A stretch of 64,000 nt of DNA from Streptomyces sp. ISL-100. GTDB taxonomy: Bacteria; Actinomycetota; Actinomycetes; Streptomycetales; Streptomycetaceae. Location: NCBI RefSeq assembly GCF_018614615.1, contig NZ_JAGGOK010000070.1:1-64000 (forward strand), in the 5' to 3' direction. Under the pieces are notes generated by a model that saw nothing but the letters and a program-made list of their open reading frames with translations, was not told the DNA's origin and made no database searches. Made by a program: the position numbers and the translations under genes. Shown piece after piece: positions 18,992-26,634 of the stretch (position 1 is its first letter; each line of letters begins with the position of its first letter).

Positions 18992-20331
18992 GCGGGGCAA
19001 CACGCACAGAGGCGAGCGGGACAGGGCCCGGCAGGCCCTGGTTGGCGTTTCTCGAAAGCAACACCACTGGCACCGGGCGGGAGTTCTGCGCCGCCGCGCG
19101 GGCGCGCGGGTTTCGCCCCGTGCTGCTGACACGGGACCCGGGCCGTTATCCGTACGTCTCCCAGGACGGCGTCGCCACCCGGGTGCTGGACACCGGCGAC
19201 CTGTCGGCCGTCCTCGACGCCTGCGCCGCGCTCGTCGCCGACGGAGGCCTCGCCGGAGTCGTGTCGAGCTCCGAGTACTTCGTGTCGGCGGCCGCCCACG
19301 CGGCCGCGAAGCTCGCACTGCCGGCCGCTGACGGTGACGCCGTCGCCCGCTGCCGCGACAAGGAAGCCCAGCGCCTGGCACTGGAAACCGGCGGGGTGCC
19401 GGTGCCCGCGTTCGTGGCCGTCGACGACGTGGAGAAGGCGGTACGGGCAGCCGACGCGATCGGCCATCCCGTCGTGCTCAAACCCGTGAGCGGGTCCGGT
19501 TCCGTCGGCGTACGGCTGTGCCGCGACCCGGACGAAACCCGGTCGTGGGCGGGCGAACTGCTCGGCCGGGCGACCGACGAGCGTGGAAACCCCCTGCCGA
19601 CGCGGATCCTGGTCGAAGCGGCCGTCACCGGGCCGGAGTTCTCGGTCGAGACGTTCGACGGCGCCGTCGTCGCCGTCGTCGCCAAACACCTCGGACCGCA
19701 GCCGTACTTCGTGGAGACCGGGCACGACGTACCCGCGCCCGTGCCGCACGCGACCGCCGCCGCGCTCGGTGACACCGCGCTGAGGGCCCTGTCCGCGCTC
19801 GGCCTCGGCTGGGGCGCCGCCCACACCGAACTGCGCATGTCCGCCGACGGCCCCGTCGTCATCGAGGTCAACCCGCGCCTCGCGGGCGGCATGATCCCCG
19901 TCGCCGTACGCGCCGCCACCGGCGTCGACCTCGTCGACGCGGTCATCGCACGGGCGGCCGGCCAGACCCCCGCGCCCGCCGCGTCCGGCGCCGGACACGC
20001 CGCCGTTCGCTTTGTCCGGGCGGAGAAGGAGGGCCGGATCGCGGCCGTCGACGGGGTGCAGGCCGCCGCGGCGGCCCCCGGAGTCGTGGCCGCGACGGCC
20101 GGCACGGCCGCGGGCCGGACCGTCCGCATCACGCACTCGTTCCAGGACCGCCTGGGCTGCGTGGTCGCCACCGGCCCCGACGCGGACCGGGCGGTGCGGC
20201 GGGCCGAGGCCGCCACACGGCTCATCAGCGTCCGCCTGGAGAACCCGGCGACGCCGGAGGAACCGCGTATCCCCGACACATCGCACGCACGCACGCACGG
20301 ACTGGACAAGGAGTCGGGCGCCAATGAATGA
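18988..20331 (+). CDS. ATP-grasp ligase
   Basis: 447 residues. The fold is shown by GHPVVLKPVSGSGSVGV (nucleotide-binding lysine and loop, about residues 156-172), RILVEAAVTGPEFSVETFDG (central strand) and VVIEVNPRLAGG (metal-binding Glu/Asn). It resembles carboxylate-amine ligases of the L-amino-acid-ligase/carbamoyl-phosphate type. It lies between the lyase and the A-PCP-hydrolase gene with overlaps on both sides (GTGA; ATGAATGA). It may join a carboxylate to an amine of the diamino acid or couple an amino acid to the peptide. The substrates cannot be read from sequence. Confidence 0.85.
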   Translation: MSGATRTEASGTGPGRPWLAFLESNTTGTGREFCAAARARGFRPVLLTRDPGRYPYVSQDGVATRVLDTGDLSAVLDACAALVADGGLAGVVSSSEYFVSAAAHAAAKLALPAADGDAVARCRDKEAQRLALETGGVPVPAFVAVDDVEKAVRAADAIGHPVVLKPVSGSGSVGVRLCRDPDETRSWAGELLGRATDERGNPLPTRILVEAAVTGPEFSVETFDGAVVAVVAKHLGPQPYFVETGHDVPAPVPHATAAALGDTALRALSALGLGWGAAHTELRMSADGPVVIEVNPRLAGGMIPVAVRAATGVDLVDAVIARAAGQTPAPAASGAGHAAVRFVRAEKEGRIAAVDGVQAAAAAPGVVAATAGTAAGRTVRITHSFQDRLGCVVATGPDADRAVRRAEAATRLISVRLENPATPEEPRIPDTSHARTHGLDKESGANE

Positions 20332-23300
20332 CGACACGAAGAAGCAGGCGTTTACGGGGATCCCCCGGTGGACCGCGCCGTCCGGCGGCGAGCAGGGCGC
20401 CGGCCTGCACCGCACGGTGCTCTCCCCGGACCTCACGGGTGAGCTGGAGCGTACCGCCACCGAACTCGCCACCACGCTGCCCGCCCTGCTGATCGCCGCG
20501 CACGCGCGCGTCCTGGCGAGCGTCGCCTCCGAACGTGACCTCCTCTTCGGCTACGTACCGCAGCCGGGCCGGAGCGAATCCCCGCTGCGGCTGTACGTCG
20601 CCGACTCCACCTGGGCCGGCCTGGTCGGCGCCGCCGCCGAGGCCGCGGCCACCGGGCACCACGCCGAATCCCGTCCCGAAGTGGTGCTCGACCTGGCGCG
20701 GCTCGCTGCGGACGCCGACGCCCCGGGCGATTCGCCGGGCGACTTGCCGGGCGACGGCGTCGTACTGCGTGTCGCCTGGGAACGCGAGGGCGACGGGCTG
20801 GCGCTGCGCGTCCTGTACGACCGGGGCGCGCTCGACGCGACGTACGCCGAGCGGCTCGCCGGATACCACCTCACGGCGCTGCGCCTCCTCGTGGCCGGTC
20901 CGGGGGAGCGGCACGACCGGCAGAGCCTGCTGTCCGAGGCGGAGGTCGACACGCAGCTCTACGGGCTCGCCGGGCCCCGGGCCGCACTGCCGGACCAGAC
21001 CTTCGTCGACCTGTTCCAGGAGCGGGTCCGCACCGCCCCCGACGCCATAGCCGCCCGGCACGGCGCACAGCGGTGGACGTACGCGGAACTCGACGCGCGC
21101 GCCAACCGCGTCGCGCACGCGCTCCTCGCCGCGGGCGCGGGCACCGAGGACGTGGTCGCCGTCGTCATGGACCGCACCCTCGACTGGATCGCAGCCGCGA
21201 TCGGCGTCTTCAAGGCGGGCGGTGTCTACCTCCCGGTGCGCCCCGACTTCCCCGCCGACCGCGTCGCCGCCCAGTTCGACCGGAGCGGCTGTGCGTTCGC
21301 GCTCACCGAACCGGGCAGCGACAAGCTCGTCGAGGACGCACGCGCCGCGGTCACCGCGCCGCCCGTCGTCCTGTCCGTCCCGGCGATCCATGCCGCGGGC
21401 GGCCCCGCCGTGCCGCCCGCCGTGGCGGTGGCTCCGGGGCAGGCGGCGTACATCTACTTCACCTCGGGCTCCACCGGCGCCCCCAAGGGCGCCCTGTGCG
21501 AGCACGTGGGTTTCCTCAACCACCTCTACATGAAGATCGAGGACCTGGGGATGGGGGAAGGGCCCGACGAGGTCGTCACGCAGACCGCCTCCCAGTGCTT
21601 CGACATCTCCCTGTGGCAGTTCGCCGCACCGCTCCTGGTGGGCGGCACCGTCCGGATCGTCGACACGGACGCGCTCCTGGACGTCGCCGGCTTCATCGAC
21701 GAGATCGTCGACGGGCGTGTCACGGTGGCTCAGATCGTCCCCTCGTACCTGGAAGTCATGCTCACGCACCTGGAGCAGCACCCCCGCGACCTCGGCGTGC
21801 TGCGGATCGTGTCGGTGACCGGTGAGGCACTCAAGTACGAGCTCGTGCAGCGCTGGTTCGCCGCTTTCCCGGGCATCAAGCTGTCCAATGCCTACGGTGC
21901 GACCGAGGTGTCCGACGACACCATGCACGAGATCCTCGATGCCGTGCCCGAGCGTGACTTCGTGACGGTCGGACGCTCCCTGCGCAACGTCAACACGTAC
22001 ATCCTGGACGAGAACCTGGATCTCGTACCGCTCGGCTCGGTCGGCGAAATCGCCTTCTCCGGAGTGTGCGTGGGCCGCGGCTACATCAACGACGAGGAGC
22101 GCACCCGCGAGGCGTTCGTGGCCGACCCGTTCCGGGCGGACACCCGGATGTACCGTACGGGCGACTACGGGCGCTGGCTGCCCGAGGGCCGCATCGAGTA
22201 CCGGGGGCGCCGCGACGAGCAGGTCAAGATCCGCGGATTCCGCATCGAGATCGGCGAGATCGAGAACAAGCTCCTGTCCATGGAGGGCATCCGGGAGGCC
22301 GCGGTCGTCATCGACGGCGCCACCGGGGAACAGCGCAACCTCGTAGCGTTCTTCAGCAGCGCCGGCACGGTCCCCGCCGAGCAGGTCCGCGACTTCCTCG
22401 CGGCGCTCGTTCCCGACTACATGATGCCCACCTACTTCCACCAGCTGGAGCGCCTCCCGCTCACCGAGAACCTCAAGGTCGACAAGAAGGGCCTGGCACG
22501 TCTCGCGGGCACGCTGGGCCACGGAGGCGCCACCTACGCCGCGCCCATCACCGACTCCGAGCGGCGGCTCGCCATGCTCTGGGCGGAGGTCCTCGGCGTA
22601 CCCCTCGAACGGATCGGGCGGGCCGACAGCTTCTTCGAGCTCGGCGGCACCTCCCTCGCCGCGGTGCGCCTCCTGGTCCGCCTCGACCGGGCTCTCTCAC
22701 TCAAGGACCTGGTCGCCCATCCGGTCCTCGCCGACCTCGCGGCCGCGCTCGACGAGCGTGGCCGCGGCGAGGCACAGGACGCGGCGGCCGGGCTGCTCCA
22801 GCCGCTGTCCTCCGTACGCACCCCGCACCACACGCTCGTCTGCTTCCCCTACGCGGGCGGCAACGCCGTCAACTTCCGCTCGCTGGCGGCGGAGCTGGCG
22901 CGCGACGGCATCGCCGTACTCGGCGTGGAACTGCCCGGGCACGACTTCGTCGACGACACCGAGGCCATGGAGGACGTACCCGCCGTCGCCCGCCGGGTGC
23001 GCGACGAGATCGCCGAGGTTATCTCCACGCCCGTCCTGCTGTGGGGCCACTGCGCCGGCGCCGCGGCCGCCCTGGAGACGGCCCGACTCCTGGAGGAGGC
23101 CAAAACCCCCGCGGAACGTGTGTTCATCGGCGCCCTCCTGCTGGACGACACCGAGACCCTGCGCGCGGAGATGGCCGAGGTGTCCGACGCCGACAACAAC
23201 GCCCTGCTCGGCCGGCTGCGCGCCGACAACGCCTACGTCGAACTCGACGCCCTCAAGCCGGAGCGCGCCGACGTGGTGGGACGCGCGTACCGGCACGACG

Positions 23301-23563
23301 TCCTCACGTCGAACACTCACCTCCTGCGGATTCACGAGGACGCCGCGCCCCACCGGGTCGAGTCCCCGGTCGACGTCGTCCTCGCACGGGACGACGCCTC
23401 CACAGAGCGGTTCGGTGAGGGATACGGAGACTGGAAGGCCGTGTCCGACCGGGTCACCGTCCACGAGCTGGAGCAGGGCGGTCATTATTTCGTCAGTACG
23501 CGGCCGGCGGACACCGCGGACCTGGTGCGGGCCGCTTGCCCGCGGCCGAAGCGACAGGACTAG
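20324..23563 (+). CDS. NRPS: truncated C - A - PCP - Cys-type alpha/beta hydrolase
   Basis: 1079 residues. Residues 1-210 resemble only the C-terminal lobe of a condensation domain and lack HHxxxDG. An A domain follows (about 215-720; YFTSGSTGAPKG, NLKVDKKGL), then PCP (GGTSL, Ser about 777) and a thioesterase-like domain (FPYAGG). Its nucleophile elbow is GHCAG, placing Cys910 where Ser is normal; His1054 (GGHYF) and an Asp (LARDD) complete the triad. The pocket reads DIWQSTADDK by eye; two acidic residues suit a diamino acid. Cys nucleophiles occur in aminoacyl shuttles (SyrC, CmaE) and beta-lactam/beta-lactone-forming TEs. I favour loading and transferring 2,3-diaminobutyrate to another module. 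AAGGAG precedes the ATG. Confidence 0.9.
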   Translation: MNDDTKKQAFTGIPRWTAPSGGEQGAGLHRTVLSPDLTGELERTATELATTLPALLIAAHARVLASVASERDLLFGYVPQPGRSESPLRLYVADSTWAGLVGAAAEAAATGHHAESRPEVVLDLARLAADADAPGDSPGDLPGDGVVLRVAWEREGDGLALRVLYDRGALDATYAERLAGYHLTALRLLVAGPGERHDRQSLLSEAEVDTQLYGLAGPRAALPDQTFVDLFQERVRTAPDAIAARHGAQRWTYAELDARANRVAHALLAAGAGTEDVVAVVMDRTLDWIAAAIGVFKAGGVYLPVRPDFPADRVAAQFDRSGCAFALTEPGSDKLVEDARAAVTAPPVVLSVPAIHAAGGPAVPPAVAVAPGQAAYIYFTSGSTGAPKGALCEHVGFLNHLYMKIEDLGMGEGPDEVVTQTASQCFDISLWQFAAPLLVGGTVRIVDTDALLDVAGFIDEIVDGRVTVAQIVPSYLEVMLTHLEQHPRDLGVLRIVSVTGEALKYELVQRWFAAFPGIKLSNAYGATEVSDDTMHEILDAVPERDFVTVGRSLRNVNTYILDENLDLVPLGSVGEIAFSGVCVGRGYINDEERTREAFVADPFRADTRMYRTGDYGRWLPEGRIEYRGRRDEQVKIRGFRIEIGEIENKLLSMEGIREAAVVIDGATGEQRNLVAFFSSAGTVPAEQVRDFLAALVPDYMMPTYFHQLERLPLTENLKVDKKGLARLAGTLGHGGATYAAPITDSERRLAMLWAEVLGVPLERIGRADSFFELGGTSLAAVRLLVRLDRALSLKDLVAHPVLADLAAALDERGRGEAQDAAAGLLQPLSSVRTPHHTLVCFPYAGGNAVNFRSLAAELARDGIAVLGVELPGHDFVDDTEAMEDVPAVARRVRDEIAEVISTPVLLWGHCAGAAAALETARLLEEAKTPAERVFIGALLLDDTETLRAEMAEVSDADNNALLGRLRADNAYVELDALKPERADVVGRAYRHDVLTSNTHLLRIHEDAAPHRVESPVDVVLARDDASTERFGEGYGDWKAVSDRVTVHELEQGGHYFVSTRPADTADLVRAACPRPKRQD

Positions 23564-23572
23564 GCAGGCCAC

Positions 23573-24487
23573 GTGACCATGTTCCGGACACTCGCTGCAC
23601 GGCCGGACTACCGACGCGTGGCCGCCACCGGGGTCAGTGCGGCTTTCGGTACGTTCGGGGAGCTGCTCCAGGGGGTGCTGCCCGAGGACGACGGCAACTT
23701 CCTGGTGACGCTGCCCGTCGCCCGCTGGGCCATGGCGCGCTTCGAAGTCCACCCGGAAAGCAGCGAGTTGCTGGTCTGGCCACCCCACAAAAAGAAGGCT
23801 CTGCGGCTCACTTCCATGATTCTTCAGGACGTGGGGCGGCCGGCGGGAGGCGCCCTGAAGATCGACAGCATGCTGCCCGAAGGCAAGGGCCTCGCCAGCT
23901 CGTCCGCCGACCTGGTGGCCACGGCCCGGGCGGTGGCCAACGCTCTGGACGAGCCCATGCCGGCGCGCCGTATCGAGTCCTACCTCGCCCAGATCGAGCC
24001 GACCGACGGCGTGCTGTACCCGTCGGTTGTCGCGTACCACCACCGCAGCGTCCGACTGCGGGCCTGTCTGGGCTCACTGCCCTCGATGGCGGTGGTCAGT
24101 GTCGACGAGGGCGGCGAGGTCGACACGGTGAAGTTCAACAACATCCCCAAGCCGTTCACCGTCGACGACAAGCGGGAATACGCGCGCCTGCTCGACCGCA
24201 TCACCCACGCGGTGCGCCGCCGCGACCTGGCCGAGGTCGGCAGGGTCGCGACGGCCAGCGCCTGGATGAACCAAACCCTGCGCCACAAATGGTCGTTGCA
24301 GGCCATGACCGCCATCTGCGAATCGGTCGGTGGTCTCGGCGTGGTCGTGGGACACAGCGGCACCACCCTCGGCGTCCTTCTGGACACCAGGCTCCCGGAC
24401 TGCCCCAGCCAGCTGGCGGCCGCGGCGCAGGCATGCCAGGAGCTCGCCGGCAACGTCACGGTCTACCGCACACTCAGCTTCGACTGA
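23573..24487 (+). CDS. GHMP-family kinase, PduX-like L-threonine kinase
   Basis: 304 residues, close to PduX in length. The GHMP ATP loop is LPEGKGLASSSADLVATAR (about residues 102-120), preceded by the N-terminal GTFGELLQG typical of the PduX/cobalamin-threonine-kinase branch; a C-terminal GHSGTTLG matches the third GHMP motif. PduX makes O-phospho-L-threonine. Here this would provide the phosphorylated substrate for the PLP enzyme at 16.4 kb. It is the last gene of the eight-gene operon, 9 bases after the NRPS stop, and ends at a strong hairpin. GTG 23573 and ATG 23579 are both possible starts. Confidence 0.82.
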   Translation: MTMFRTLAARPDYRRVAATGVSAAFGTFGELLQGVLPEDDGNFLVTLPVARWAMARFEVHPESSELLVWPPHKKKALRLTSMILQDVGRPAGGALKIDSMLPEGKGLASSSADLVATARAVANALDEPMPARRIESYLAQIEPTDGVLYPSVVAYHHRSVRLRACLGSLPSMAVVSVDEGGEVDTVKFNNIPKPFTVDDKREYARLLDRITHAVRRRDLAEVGRVATASAWMNQTLRHKWSLQAMTAICESVGGLGVVVGHSGTTLGVLLDTRLPDCPSQLAAAAQACQELAGNVTVYRTLSFD

Positions 24488-24502
24488 GGCCAAACCCTTT
24501 CT

Positions 24503-24553
24503 CGTACGAGAGGTGGCGCACCCGGCACCGGGATGCGCCACCTCTCGCGTACG
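24503..24553. terminator. Bidirectional terminator
   Basis: Long inverted repeat (core GAGAGGTGGCGCA, 24508-24520, with its complement from 24534) between the kinase stop and the convergent dioxygenase stop at 24564. It closes both transcription units. Confidence 0.85.
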
Positions 24554-24563
24554 GCTCGAAAGC

Positions 24564-25502
24564 TCAGAGGCGCAGCGGTTCGCCCAGGCCCACGACGATC
24601 TCCCGCGCGCCCCGGTAGGGCTCGCGGCTGTGCGCCGTACGGATGTTGTCGACGACCAGGAGGTCGCCGCGCTGCCACGGTTCGCGCACCGTGTGCCGCT
24701 CGTACACCTCGTTGATGTGGTCGACGGTCTTCCGGTCGAGGGGCGAACCGTCACCGAAGAAGGTGTTGAACGGAAGGCATTCGGAGCCGAACTCGTGAGT
24801 GAGGAACTCCCGCACCTCGGGGTCCATCGTCCATTCGTTGAGGAACGCGATCTGGTTGAACCAGCAGCGGTCACCGGAGTCAGGATGTGCCACGACGGCG
24901 GCGCGGGTCTGCGTGGTGACCAGGCCGTCGTCCCCCTGCCAGGATGCCTCCAGGCCATTGTTCTCGCAGTAACGCTCCACCTCCGAGCGGTCCTTGGTGC
25001 CGAAGGCGTTCTGCCAGGCGGTGCCGACCAGCGGGTTGTAACTCCGGGTCAGACGCCAGCCGTGCCGCTCGAAGCGTTCAACGAGATCCGCCGGCAGATC
25101 GCGCAGGACGGCGCGCGCGTCCGCGACGGCAGTGACGCCTCCGGCCACTGGCGGCGTGACACAGGCGAACGCGAGCAGTCGGGGGACCTCGGTGACGTAA
25201 CTCAGCTCGTGGTGCATGCACATGGGCTGGTCGGCGGGCCAGTGCGACGACGAGTACACACCGCCGCCGTAACTGTCGCGCGGCGCGAACGCCTCGCGCT
25301 CGGCCATGCCGTCCACGATGACCGCACGCACGGCGGCGACGGCCGCGGCGCGGTCACCGATCGGCAGGCCGCGCACGAGGACGGCACCGTGGGCCGCCAC
25401 CGAGTCCCGGATCCGGGTGCGGTGTTCGCTGATCCAGGACGCGGCGTCGGGGCAGGGGCCGGCATCCAGGCGGGCGAGGAGGCCCGTGAGCTGCTCGGAC
25501 AT
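24564..25502 (-). CDS. SyrP-like Fe(II)/2-oxoglutarate beta-hydroxylase (probable aspartyl hydroxylase)
   Basis: 312 residues of the TauD/TfdA-SyrP group. The metal pair is in MHHELSYV (H-x-E type) and the distal His with the 2-oxoglutarate-binding Arg is in NIRTAHSREPYRG. SyrP and related enzymes hydroxylate the beta carbon of Asp, either free or on the NRPS. Since module A2 reads as Asp, a beta-hydroxy-Asp residue is a reasonable prediction. The start (ATG 25502) has ACGGAGA upstream; a longer in-frame start at 25628 lacks one. It is divergent from the FkbM gene and convergent with the main operon. Confidence 0.85.
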   Translation of the reverse strand: MSEQLTGLLARLDAGPCPDAASWISEHRTRIRDSVAAHGAVLVRGLPIGDRAAAVAAVRAVIVDGMAEREAFAPRDSYGGGVYSSSHWPADQPMCMHHELSYVTEVPRLLAFACVTPPVAGGVTAVADARAVLRDLPADLVERFERHGWRLTRSYNPLVGTAWQNAFGTKDRSEVERYCENNGLEASWQGDDGLVTTQTRAAVVAHPDSGDRCWFNQIAFLNEWTMDPEVREFLTHEFGSECLPFNTFFGDGSPLDRKTVDHINEVYERHTVREPWQRGDLLVVDNIRTAHSREPYRGAREIVVGLGEPLRL

Positions 25503-25811
25503 AGAGATCTCCGTGTCTCGTGGGGAGAAGGGGCGTCGGCGGCGGCAGCGGTCGAACGAGCCATCTGCGCCCAGCATTTGATTTTCTCCGAGCACGCACA
25601 GGGCGTCCATCCCCACGCCTGTGCACACATTTCCGGTGCCATGTACGCATCTGGATGACCCCAGAGTTGTACATCCCGGGGAGGAGATGGGGCAGTGGCA
25701 TCACCTTGGAGGGTGAGCCGGATCCAAGCTCAGCGGCTGATGTGATTGAACACGGTCACACGTAACCTCGATCTTCGGCGCTGGTCGCCGTTGAAAGGTG
25801 AAAGGTCAGCG
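25503..25811. promoter_or_regulatory. Divergent promoter region, dioxygenase / FkbM gene
   Basis: About 310 bases with no credible gene, more A+T-rich in parts. It contains an imperfect inverted repeat (GCACAGGGCGT, 25596-25606, and ACGCCTGTGC, 25615-25624). No StrR-type site is visible, so these two genes may be controlled differently from the main operon. Confidence 0.45.
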
Positions 25812-26618
25812 ATGAGCTACGAGTTACCCCCACAGGGGCTGATACGTCCTGCGTCCGCCGGTCGCAGGTATGCGGGGCTGCGTGTGACGTCGGTGGCGCT
25901 CGCACTGCGCTGGGGGTCGCAACGATGGCCTTTCGTGGAGGACGAGGTGGCGGGCCTGCGGCCGTTCGTACGCCCGGGCGCCGTCTGCCTCGACATCGGC
26001 GCCGAATACGGCCTCTACACCTGGGTCCTGTCCACGCTGGCCGGACCGTCCGGAGCGGTGCACAGTGTCGAACCGCTGCACGGCCCCGCGAAGTGGCTCA
26101 GCACCGCGGCCACGGTGCTCGGCTGCGACAACGTCACCGTGCACCGAACGGCCCTCGGCGAGCGGGAGTACCGGGGCACGATGAGTCTGCCCCGGCGCCG
26201 ACTGCTTCCCGTACACGGGCGCGCCTATCTCACCGAGGGCACTTCGGGGCCCGGCCCCAACGTCGAATTCCCCAGTTCCAGCCCGGTGGACACCCCGGTA
26301 CGGACAGTGGACGGCCTGTGCCGTCGCATGGGGCTGGACAGGGTCGATTTCATCAAGGCCGATGTCGAAGGGGCGGAGGCAGCCGTTCTGTCGGGTGCTC
26401 AGAGCACCCTGCTGCGCCACCGGCCCACTCTCCTGCTGGAGATCGAGGACCGCCACCTCGCGAAGTACGACGAGAAGTCGACCGACCTCGTTCGCCGGCT
26501 GAACGAGCTCGAATACGACATGTACCGCTGGCGGAACCGTGGTTGGGAGCGCGTGGCGGACGTCACTGACGACTGCCGCAACTACCTCTTCACAGCCCGG
26601 CCGATTCCATCCAGCTGA
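25812..26618 (+). CDS. FkbM-family SAM-dependent methyltransferase
   Basis: 268 residues. The SAM site is VCLDIGAEYGLYTW (motif I), followed by the acidic SVEPLHGPAKWL, and the FkbM signature VDFIKADVEGAEAAVL is clear. FkbM enzymes are usually O-methyltransferases, often acting on sugars or hydroxy groups of natural products. The immediately following glycosyltransferase suggests methylation of an attached sugar, or of a hydroxylated residue; this is inference. The start is set by GAAAGGT upstream of ATG 25812. Codon 5 is a rare TTA (25824-25826), which would make translation depend on the bldA tRNA. Confidence 0.85.
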   Translation: MSYELPPQGLIRPASAGRRYAGLRVTSVALALRWGSQRWPFVEDEVAGLRPFVRPGAVCLDIGAEYGLYTWVLSTLAGPSGAVHSVEPLHGPAKWLSTAATVLGCDNVTVHRTALGEREYRGTMSLPRRRLLPVHGRAYLTEGTSGPGPNVEFPSSSPVDTPVRTVDGLCRRMGLDRVDFIKADVEGAEAAVLSGAQSTLLRHRPTLLLEIEDRHLAKYDEKSTDLVRRLNELEYDMYRWRNRGWERVADVTDDCRNYLFTARPIPSS

Positions 26619-26634
26619 AGGAACTGACACCCCC

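Noticed and set aside
20324..23563. Monobactam-type beta-lactam synthesis as the main reading of the Cys thioesterase domain
   Set aside because: No N-sulfotransferase or related gene is in the window and the domain is not at the end of the main assembly line; kept only as the less likely option.
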